A stretch of 30,990 bases of DNA. Source: an uncultured Succinatimonas sp. (GTDB lineage Bacteria; Pseudomonadota; Gammaproteobacteria; Enterobacterales; Succinivibrionaceae). This document shows, in pieces, positions 24,829-30,990 of the stretch. Each line of letters begins with the position of its first letter. Positions within the stretch are counted from its first letter, which is position 1. The position numbers were made by a program, and so were the translations under genes. The notes below the pieces were generated by a model that was not told the DNA's origin, ran no database searches, and was given only the letters and a program-made list of their open reading frames with translations. Location: NCBI GenBank assembly GCA_905201175.1, contig CAJKNC010000007.1, forward strand, positions 1 to 30,990, given 5' to 3'.

Positions 24829-24861
24829 ATAAACAGCAGCTTCTCAAAAGCATCCTAAAAT

Positions 24862-24890
24862 AAAAAGGCCAAAATTTACTTGGCCTTTTT
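24862..24890. terminator. Bidirectional terminator between cnoX and perM
   Basis: Perfect 11-base arms (24862-24872 and 24880-24890, core GGCC) with a 7-base loop. The arms carry A and T runs, so each strand ends in TTTTT. It serves cnoX on the plus strand and perM on the minus strand. Confidence 0.9.
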
Positions 24891-24923
24891 ATATTTTACA
24901 TGCAAAAAACATTAACACTGCAG

Positions 24924-26111
24924 CTAATTTTCTTTTTTCTCATCGGAAAATACATTATCCTTTTCGTAATTTCCCAAAGCTTTTCTTGGCTCATCCTTAT
25001 CTGCATTGGGCCAATATACAATTAAGGTACTTATAAAAGTCGCCAAAGGAATAGAAAAAAATACCCCCCAAAATCCCCATAATCCGCCAAAAATCATAAT
25101 TGCAGCTAAGATTGAAAAAGCGTCAAGGTTCATAGCTTTCGAAAATAAAAATGGAGTTAAGACATTACTATCTAAAATCTGAATTACAATATAAACGATC
25201 ATCAGATATAAAAAAGTCGAGCTGAAGCCAAACTGAACTAATCCTATAAGGACAATCGGTAAAGTAATAATGGCCGCACCGACATAAGGGATAACTACCG
25301 ATAACCCCACGCCTAAACCTAACAGGAAAGAGAAATTTAAATCAAAAACCAAAAACGCTAGAGTATTTACTATAGTAATAACAAAAATATGGATAAGCTT
25401 TCCTCGAATATATCCTTCGATTTGCGCGTTGATCCGCGGCCAGAATACAGAAATTAGTTCTTGATTATTAGGCAAAATATAGGTTCGCAAGCGTCTTTGC
25501 AATACATATTTATTAGCTAACATCAGGAACATAAAGATCGGGACTATAACAATATACATTAGCCAAGTTGCTGCATTCATAACTGAAGGCATGATCTGAG
25601 TTTTTATTATCACCGTCAAATTCTTCATTATAGAAGCACGCGCATCATTGACTGCAATCTCAATCTCATCCCTAGTAACCATGCTGCTTAAAGGCTCTGG
25701 CATTTTAGCTATAAGCTCATAAATGCTTGTAGCTACTAATTCATCGATATTTTCCTCAGAAACATCAGCGCTATCTGTAGCATTTTGACTGAACTCCTGA
25801 ACTTTCTGATAGAACTGGCTGCCTTGCTGTAAAATCTTTGGGGCTACAAATAACAATAAGCCGACACAAAAGCCTACAAACAAAATCATTACTATGCTCG
25901 AAGCACAAAAACGAGAAATTTTAAAACGGTTGATACTCCATCTTACCGCCCAGTCTAAACAGTAAGATAAGCATAGAGCTATAACAATCGGACCAACCAG
26001 CCACATAAAATAATAAACAATTAAAAACGCTCCTAATAAAACTAAAGCAAATTCAATTGTTCCCGGCTGAGAAAAATGCCGCCAATACCAGCGTTTTAAT
26101 AAAACAAACAT
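24924..26111 (-). CDS. perM: PerM-like AI-2E family membrane protein
   Basis: Polytopic inner-membrane protein of the AI-2E transporter/UPF0118 family, putative permease in E. coli. Membrane helices are visible at about residues 20-50, 68-90, 165-195 and four or more in 235-375. Between them is a loop-rich hydrophilic region (about 95-155). The conserved late segment GLGVGLSVVIPYVGAA is present. At 395 aa it is about 40 longer than E. coli PerM (353), mainly in a charged C-terminal tail. The transported substrate is unknown. It is divergent from bepA, as in E. coli. Confidence 0.9.
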   Translation of the reverse strand: MFVLLKRWYWRHFSQPGTIEFALVLLGAFLIVYYFMWLVGPIVIALCLSYCLDWAVRWSINRFKISRFCASSIVMILFVGFCVGLLLFVAPKILQQGSQFYQKVQEFSQNATDSADVSEENIDELVATSIYELIAKMPEPLSSMVTRDEIEIAVNDARASIMKNLTVIIKTQIMPSVMNAATWLMYIVIVPIFMFLMLANKYVLQRRLRTYILPNNQELISVFWPRINAQIEGYIRGKLIHIFVITIVNTLAFLVFDLNFSFLLGLGVGLSVVIPYVGAAIITLPIVLIGLVQFGFSSTFLYLMIVYIVIQILDSNVLTPFLFSKAMNLDAFSILAAIMIFGGLWGFWGVFFSIPLATFISTLIVYWPNADKDEPRKALGNYEKDNVFSDEKKEN

Positions 26112-26152
26112 TTACTATTTTCCAAATTTTTTATTTTTAATCTTTATTTATA

Positions 26153-26182
26153 ACTATAATCCTTGCAAAGAAGTATATACAA
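26153..26182 (-). promoter_or_regulatory. Candidate perM promoter
   Basis: On the minus strand TTGTAT and TATAGT are separated by 18 bases, about 40 bases before the perM ATG. It overlaps the candidate bepA promoter on the other strand (26163-26191). Confidence 0.3.
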
Positions 26183-26191
26183 AATTATTCT
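26163..26191 (+). promoter_or_regulatory. Candidate bepA promoter
   Basis: TTGCAA at 26163-26168 and TATTCT at 26186-26191 are 17 bases apart, about 49 bases before the bepA ATG. Each hexamer is an imperfect consensus. I see no Cpx- or sigma-E-type element I can support. Confidence 0.3.
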
Positions 26192-26239
26192 AATCTTAAT
26201 TAACAAAAACTTTTTATGTGCTCTTAATCAAGGATATAG

Positions 26240-27673
26240 ATGATTATAAAATCTCTCAAAGCTTATCTATTATCGACTTTAATACTTATAAGCACTTACG
26301 CTTGCGCACAAGATTTTAATCTGCCTGATTTTGGCTTTTCAGGGTCTCGGGGCATTACCATTCAAAGAGAAAAAATGGTAGGAGAATATTTTATGCGCTT
26401 AGCTCGCTCAAATTTAAATATTGCCTATGATCCAGTCTTAAATGAATATCTTAACTATGTCGGTAATAGGCTTGTTATGCAAGCTAACAACGTTAATTTT
26501 CCTTTTGAATTTTTCATTGTCAATAATAAGGAGCTAAATGCTTCCGCCTTCTTAGGCGGTAAAGTTCAGGTATATACAGGCCTATTTCACTACTCTGATA
26601 CTGAGGATGAATTTGCATCTGTATTAGCCCATGAAATTTCTCACGTAACCCAAAGACACATAGCTCGCTTTATTGAAGAGCAAATAGACAGACAGCCTCT
26701 GACTATTGCTTCTATGATAGGTGCCGTGGCTATGTCTATTTTAAATCCTATGATAGGCATGGCTGCCTTATCAACCACTATCGGAGCGAATTCTCAAGCT
26801 AATATCAACTTTACCAGAGACAACGAATATGAAGCTGACCGTCTTGGCATCGAATTATTATATAAAGCAGGATATAATCCGTACGGCATGAGCGATCTAT
26901 TTAAAAAGCTTACGGCTATGCAGGGAAATATAAATCCTGCATTCTCCATGCTAATTGACCATCCGCTTTCAGAAATTCGTACTTCTGAAGCTATAAATCG
27001 CGCCAGAAATTATCCTGAACGTCCTAACTCAAAAAATCAAGACTTTATGCTTGCTAAAGCGCGAGTAGACGTACGGTATATGAATTACGATCTTAAAGCT
27101 CTGCAGGAGCGTTTAAATGTAGCCCCTGAAAAAATCAATCGCATTTACAGGCTTTACGCCCTAGCTTTGATCTCATATGAACTTTCTGAGTATCCTAAAG
27201 CAGCAGAATACTTAAGCCAATTAAACCTGCCTAATAATATTTTTGTTGTTGATTTAAAAACAGATATAGATTTAAAAACGCATAATTACGCTCAAGCTGC
27301 CAGCCGTTTAAATGCAATATACAAAAAAAGACCTAATAATGAGGCTGTAGTAGCAAATTTAGCTAATGCGCTTAATGAAAGTCATCAAGCTTCAAAAGCT
27401 ATACCCATATTGACAGAGTTTTTGCAAGATAATCCTGATAATTATCTTATAAACAGTCTGCTTACTGATGCATACAGATTAACAAATCAAAAATGCCAAG
27501 CTTTGCAAAGCGGCGCAAAAGTATACGGCTTGCAAGCAAATTACAGCCGCGCCTTAGGAATGTATAGTGAAGCTTTAAATGTTTGCTTAGGAAATGAGCG
27601 TGAAATAGTCAGAGCTAAAATGGCAAAACTTAGCGATCAACGTGCCTTTGACGAACAAATCAGCTCGCAATGA
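26240..27673 (+). CDS. bepA: Beta-barrel assembly-enhancing protease BepA
   Basis: Periplasmic M48 metalloprotease and chaperone that promotes LptD assembly and degrades stalled outer-membrane proteins. A signal peptide runs to about residue 23 (cut after ACA, before QDF). The zinc motif is His131-Glu132-x2-His135 (HEISH), with the third ligand Glu196 in the E-x-x-A-D segment EYEAD. MLIDHPLSEIR carries the His that gates the active site in E. coli BepA. A TPR region follows from about residue 290 to the end. At 477 aa it is normal (487). AAGGA lies 7 bases before the ATG. It converges on hda with only 16 bases between the stops and no visible terminator. Confidence 0.96.
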   Translation: MIIKSLKAYLLSTLILISTYACAQDFNLPDFGFSGSRGITIQREKMVGEYFMRLARSNLNIAYDPVLNEYLNYVGNRLVMQANNVNFPFEFFIVNNKELNASAFLGGKVQVYTGLFHYSDTEDEFASVLAHEISHVTQRHIARFIEEQIDRQPLTIASMIGAVAMSILNPMIGMAALSTTIGANSQANINFTRDNEYEADRLGIELLYKAGYNPYGMSDLFKKLTAMQGNINPAFSMLIDHPLSEIRTSEAINRARNYPERPNSKNQDFMLAKARVDVRYMNYDLKALQERLNVAPEKINRIYRLYALALISYELSEYPKAAEYLSQLNLPNNIFVVDLKTDIDLKTHNYAQAASRLNAIYKKRPNNEAVVANLANALNESHQASKAIPILTEFLQDNPDNYLINSLLTDAYRLTNQKCQALQSGAKVYGLQANYSRALGMYSEALNVCLGNEREIVRAKMAKLSDQRAFDEQISSQ

Positions 27674-27689
27674 CGTTAAAAAATTTTAG

Positions 27690-28397
27690 CTACATTTTCA
27701 AAACCTTCTTAACAAAAGGAATGGTTAACTGATGGCGCTGCGAAAACTGCGCTCTATCTAAAATATCCAGAAGCTTAACTAGATTATTCATATCACGATT
27801 AAAATGCCTGACTAAAAAAGCTGCTGTTGCATCAGGCATAGAAAAAGCTCTGCCGTTAGCTCGTTTTTTTAAAGCTTCGACACATTGATTTTCATCTAGA
27901 TAATTTAAAGGCAAAGATACCCCTGAACCTAAACGGGTATTTAAATCAGCTCTTTCATAAGAAATTTTATCGTAAGAACTAGAAGCGCTCATAATCAAAG
28001 TACCTGAGCGCTTATCATACCAGCGATTAAATAAATCAAATAAGGCTAATTCCCAATCACTATCGCCTGCTGCTGCATCAGCATTATCAATAATTATGAA
28101 TTGAGGCAGCTTAATATCTAAAAGCTGCGGGCTTAACATCATGCCTAAATGTAAATCAAGATAAAAACACTGCAAGGCAGGATTTCTCAGGCTGCGATAA
28201 AGCGCATTTAAAAGATGAGTTTTACCGCAGCCATGGGGGCCAAACACATAATAAAATTCATGAGCATCTTGTTCTAGAGCCTGTTTGAGCACTCTTACTG
28301 CCGCCTCATTAGAACCGACAACATAAGTATTAAAATCTCCCCTATCAAAAAGCTGAAAAGGTAATGTTTCCTGGTAGGGCTCATGAATATCGCTCAC
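27690..28397 (-). CDS. hda: DnaA inactivator Hda
   Basis: AAA+ protein that, with the sliding clamp, stimulates ATP hydrolysis by DnaA after replication starts. Residues 9-14 (QETLPF) fit the clamp-binding motif. The Walker A is canonical here (GPHGCGKT, residues 53-60), whereas E. coli Hda has Arg in place of the Lys (GREGAGRS). The Walker B region is FIIIDNAD (100-107), and the C-terminal RHFNRDMNNL has a sensor-2 type Arg. It is 235 aa (E. coli 233). It lies 12 bases after the DUF2066 gene, so the two form an operon. Confidence 0.94.
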   Translation of the reverse strand: MSDIHEPYQETLPFQLFDRGDFNTYVVGSNEAAVRVLKQALEQDAHEFYYVFGPHGCGKTHLLNALYRSLRNPALQCFYLDLHLGMMLSPQLLDIKLPQFIIIDNADAAAGDSDWELALFDLFNRWYDKRSGTLIMSASSSYDKISYERADLNTRLGSGVSLPLNYLDENQCVEALKKRANGRAFSMPDATAAFLVRHFNRDMNNLVKLLDILDRAQFSQRHQLTIPFVKKVLKM

Positions 28398-28409
28398 AGG
28401 TTCTCCTTG

Positions 28410-29501
28410 TTATTTATCAACAGCGCCTATATCCGCCTCTTTTATCTCTATGGTGGAACGAATCAAATCAGCACTCCCCTTGCCAATACTGCTACGCCCT
28501 GCACTAACAGCACCTGCTGATTTATTGAAGCTATAAGTCCAGGAAGCAATCTTAGTAAAATCGCCTCCATGAGCTAAGGTTCCATCTAAAATATCTACGC
28601 TAGCTCCTGTTTTTATTTCTAAAATAATGCCTTCTCCCGTACGGGCTACAATTGGACTATTAGCCGAATACCCATATGTAACCAAAATATCAACAATTTT
28701 GTCGTAATCTGCTACATTTTGGACATTGGTTATTAAAATTCTTACAAAATCAGGACCTGCTCCCAAAACAAAATAATCATCTGAAGCTGCTACAGCTTCA
28801 GAATTTTGCGTATTCTTCATAAGGATATCGGCAATGCCGGCAGCCATATCCTTAGAGATATTTTCTCCTTTTGAAACTGCTCCATCTAAAGATTTAGCTT
28901 TATTATCTAAAACTTCCCATTTAATCTGCGGTAAGCCAGCTTCATCTTGACTCAAAAGTCCCACGATAAAGAAACTGCATCCATATCTATCTGAAGCTTT
29001 TGCCAACGTAATTACATCATGATTTAAAATAGCTTCTGAAGATACTGCCTGAATATCATCTAAATCCATTAAAGGCAGCATAATCTTATAGCGCTTTTGC
29101 TCTGCCTTTTCCAAAAGGTCTTTTACTAAGGCATTGTCATTATCTGCACCAAATATTGTTTTGCCGTCACTTAACCACATTAAAACCGGCTCAGACATTC
29201 CCTCCCATGAAGAAATTCCCTGAGAATTTAAAATTTGTTTTACTTTATCCGCATCGAAAGCTACTGATAGCTTGTCATTATCAATACTGACGCTTTGACA
29301 AGATACGTACATATCATCAATGCTTATATCTAATTTTTCTCCAGGAGCTATAGAAGATACAGCCTTATCAAAGGCACTTTTAAAAGCTTCATCAACTCCT
29401 GCAATTAAATTCTCTTGAAATATTAAAGGGCTCTTAGCGCATGCTATAGAGGTTCCGAAGATCCATGTGAACAACAAGGTTAAAAATATTTTGCTTTTCA
29501 T
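28410..29501 (-). CDS. DUF2066 domain-containing exported protein
   Basis: Family of unknown function, common in gammaproteobacteria next to purM and hda, as here. I start at the ATG at 29501, which has AAGG 6 bases upstream and gives a classic signal peptide (MKSKIFLTLLFTWIFGTSIA). An ATG at 29534 in the same frame lacks a ribosome site and would add 11 residues in front. The mature protein (about 340 aa) has VLMWLSDGK, typical of the family, and a periodic set of alpha/beta segments to the end. No catalytic motif is visible. It is probably periplasmic. Confidence 0.88.
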   Translation of the reverse strand: MKSKIFLTLLFTWIFGTSIACAKSPLIFQENLIAGVDEAFKSAFDKAVSSIAPGEKLDISIDDMYVSCQSVSIDNDKLSVAFDADKVKQILNSQGISSWEGMSEPVLMWLSDGKTIFGADNDNALVKDLLEKAEQKRYKIMLPLMDLDDIQAVSSEAILNHDVITLAKASDRYGCSFFIVGLLSQDEAGLPQIKWEVLDNKAKSLDGAVSKGENISKDMAAGIADILMKNTQNSEAVAASDDYFVLGAGPDFVRILITNVQNVADYDKIVDILVTYGYSANSPIVARTGEGIILEIKTGASVDILDGTLAHGGDFTKIASWTYSFNKSAGAVSAGRSSIGKGSADLIRSTIEIKEADIGAVDK

Positions 29502-29548
29502 AAGCTGCCTTATAGTTTTGATACCTGAAATCATATTTTCTGCATGTT

Positions 29549-29578
29549 CTTATAAGAATCACAGAAGCTATCTTTCAA
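29549..29578 (-). promoter_or_regulatory. Promoter of the DUF2066-hda operon
   Basis: On the minus strand TTGAAA and TATAAG are 18 bases apart, each matching consensus at five of six. The -10 lies within a perfect 12-base palindrome TTCTTATAAGAA (29547-29558). Start of transcription would be about 40 bases before the ATG at 29501. Confidence 0.5.
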
Positions 29579-29800
29579 GCTAATCTTTTATCCTTAAGCT
29601 GATTTTACCACACTCACAGCCGTTAAAATTTGCTGAAATCAGCTTCAAATTTGCAACAAAACACAAATAAATCTTTTGCCACAAATCTTATTAAAAAAAA
29701 TATTGTCTAGAAAAACAAAACATGAATATACCGCCATAGATCTTAAATAATAAATTTACGTTCTATGTTATAAGGCAAGCCTCTAAACGCTAATCTTTTT

Positions 29801-29831
29801 TTGATAAATTTATGGAACTAAGGCTTACAAT
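29801..29831 (+). promoter_or_regulatory. Weak candidate purM promoter
   Basis: TTGATA at 29801-29806 and TACAAT at 29826-29831 with a 19-base spacer, which is longer than optimal. TAAAAT at 29836 nearby is an alternative -10. No PurR box is evident. Confidence 0.3.
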
Positions 29832-29870
29832 CTTGTAAAATTATGAGCATATTTTTTTCTGGAGACAGTC

Positions 29871-30938
29871 ATGGCCAATTTAACCTATAAAGATGCCGGT
29901 GTAGATATTGATGCCGGTGAAGAACTTGTAGAACGCATCAAAGCTCCGGTAAAACGCACTAACCGCCCAGAAGTTATTGGTGGCTTAGGCGGCTTTGGCG
30001 CCCTTACTAGAATTCCTGCAGGTTATGAACACCCTGTATTAGTTACCGGTACCGACGGCGTCGGCACTAAATTGCGTTTGGCCATTGATCTAAATCGTCA
30101 CAGCACAGTAGGTCAAGACCTAGTTGCCATGTGCGTTAACGATTTAATCGTTCAAGGCGCTGAACCTTTATTATTCTTAGATTACTACGGTACTGGCAAG
30201 CTCAATGTTAATGTTGCCACAGAGGTAGTTACTGGCATTGCTTATGGCTGCGAATTAGCTGGCTGTGCCTTAGTCGGTGGCGAAACCGCTGAAATGCCTG
30301 GTATGTATGAAGTTGGAGATTATGATTTAGCTGGTTTCAGCGTCGGCGTAGTCGACGAGCCGAAAATTATTGACGGCTCAGCTGTTAAGGTTGGTAATGC
30401 CATTATAGCTATCGGATCTTCAGGCCCTCATTCTAACGGCTACTCTTTAATTCGCCGCATTTTAAAGGAAGTTAGTGCAAAACCTTTATCCGATCGTTTG
30501 CCTTCCGGTACTTTATTAGCTGATGCATTATTGCAGCCTACTAAGATTTATGTAAAGAGCATCTTAAAGCTTATCAAAGAGGTTAACGTCCACGCTTTAG
30601 CTCATATAACTGGCGGTGGTTTCTGGGAAAATATCCCTCGCGTATTGCCAAAAGGCACCTGCGCTGCCTGTGACGGCTCGTCCTGGGAATGGCCTGAGAT
30701 TTTCTCTTGGCTGCAGTACAATGGCGGAGTTTCTCGCCATGAGATGTACCGCACCTTTAACTGCGGTGTCGGTATGATCGCTGTAATCGCAAAAGAAGAT
30801 GTTCAAAAAACAATCGAAACCTTACAAGCTTGCGGTGAAAAAGCTTGGTTATTAGGTGAAATAAAAGAAGTTGGTCCTGATGGAGCTCAAGTAACAATTT
30901 CTGAATCACCTTTTAATAAAAAAAGAGGGCAAAAGTAG
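29871..30938 (+). CDS. purM: Phosphoribosylformylglycinamidine cyclo-ligase (AIR synthetase)
   Basis: Fifth step of purine synthesis: makes aminoimidazole ribonucleotide from FGAM with ATP. It closely follows E. coli PurM: SYKDAGVDIDAG-like start, GGLGGFGAL, TGTDGVGTKLRLA, MCVNDLIVQGAEPLLFLDYY, VGGETAEMPGMY, GSSGPHSNGYSL and TGGGFWENIPRVLP. At 355 aa it has a short basic tail not in E. coli (345). GGAG lies 7 bases before the ATG. purN usually follows. In the 52 bases visible after the stop there is no purN start. Confidence 0.98.
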   Translation: MANLTYKDAGVDIDAGEELVERIKAPVKRTNRPEVIGGLGGFGALTRIPAGYEHPVLVTGTDGVGTKLRLAIDLNRHSTVGQDLVAMCVNDLIVQGAEPLLFLDYYGTGKLNVNVATEVVTGIAYGCELAGCALVGGETAEMPGMYEVGDYDLAGFSVGVVDEPKIIDGSAVKVGNAIIAIGSSGPHSNGYSLIRRILKEVSAKPLSDRLPSGTLLADALLQPTKIYVKSILKLIKEVNVHALAHITGGGFWENIPRVLPKGTCAACDGSSWEWPEIFSWLQYNGGVSRHEMYRTFNCGVGMIAVIAKEDVQKTIETLQACGEKAWLLGEIKEVGPDGAQVTISESPFNKKRGQK

Positions 30939-30981
30939 TATGGCCCCAGAAATTGATCACTTAAGTTTCTAGGTCATACTA
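30936..30981. repeat. Imperfect inverted repeat at the purM stop codon
   Basis: Ten-base arms TAGTATGGCC and GGTCATACTA pair with one wobble. An inner AGAAA/TTTCT stem continues after a small bulge. The left arm includes the purM stop codon. No T-tract follows within the window, so it is not a standard terminator. It could be an mRNA 3' structure or the edge of a repeat or mobile element. Confidence 0.4.
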
Positions 30982-30990
30982 ACAGAATTT

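Larger units (their letters stand above)
29535..29870. other. Intergenic region between the DUF2066 gene and purM
   Basis: These 336 bases carry no gene I can support, no tRNA and no riboswitch I recognise. They hold a good promoter for the DUF2066 gene, an extended -10 (TGGTAAAAT, minus strand, 29610-29602) and a weak candidate promoter for purM. I saw no clear PurR-type operator. Confidence 0.5.

Noticed and set aside
29502..29534. Upstream ATG start for the DUF2066 protein
   Set aside because: No ribosome site, and it would put 11 residues before a normal signal peptide that begins at the ATG at 29501.
29740..29870. PurR-type operator upstream of purM
   Set aside because: No sequence close to ACGCAAACGTTTGCGT was found. 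Fragments such as AAACGC occur singly.
30940..30972. Ten-codon open frame after purM (ATG to TAG)
   Set aside because: Too short, has no ribosome site of its own and overlaps the inverted repeat. It is not the start of purN.

Overview
The window looks like a chromosomal segment of an AT-rich gammaproteobacterium. The main evidence is the gene block rlmN-rodZ-ispG-hisS-yfgM-bamB-der, which has the gammaproteobacterial order, together with YejM/PbgA, CnoX (YbbN), PerM, BepA, Hda and a DUF2066 protein. The proteins align by eye with E. coli counterparts over most of their length but carry unusual extensions. The base composition and those extensions would fit a host-associated anaerobic lineage such as the Succinivibrionaceae. 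That assignment is inference, not read from the sequence. I see no prophage, transposase, CRISPR array, rRNA or tRNA. Nearly every gene is a housekeeping gene.

Layout. (1) 71-9692, minus strand: the rlmN-rodZ-ispG-hisS-yfgM-bamB-der operon, covering rRNA/tRNA methylation, cell shape, isoprenoid precursors, tRNA charging, secretion and outer membrane assembly, and ribosome biogenesis. Hairpins lie after yfgM, after bamB and after der. (2) 9852-13471, minus: a four-gene run of an ArsR/SmtB-type regulator with an intact alpha-5 zinc-site pattern, an IscS-like cysteine desulfurase, a PepB-like aminopeptidase and a CobB-like sirtuin. This is the least expected grouping in the window. (3) 13607-21966, minus: a vwa/metallopeptidase gene, queA, tgt, yajC, secD, secF and nlpI, which join queuosine tRNA modification to the Sec translocon accessory complex. 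(4) 22255-24828, plus: yejM-cnoX, with a bidirectional terminator after it. (5) 24924-26111, minus: perM, divergent from bepA (26240-27673, plus). (6) 27690-29501, minus: a DUF2066 gene and hda. (7) 29871-30938, plus: purM, followed by an imperfect inverted repeat at the window edge.

Several genes act together in envelope biogenesis: YfgM, YajC and SecDF at the translocon; BamB and BepA at the BAM complex; NlpI, RodZ and YejM in cell wall and LPS homeostasis. The most unusual proteins are a RodZ whose helix-turn-helix sits behind about 230 extra N-terminal residues, a BamB with a C-terminal heptad-repeat helix, a Der with a long linker and a basic tail, a sirtuin lacking the usual deacylase arginine, and an orphan HExxH plus VWA (CobT/NorD-like) protein with no MoxR-type ATPase partner in the window. 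I found no clear evidence of a wholly new system. The best candidates are the ArsR/SmtB-desulfurase-peptidase-sirtuin cluster and the orphan HExxH-VWA protein.
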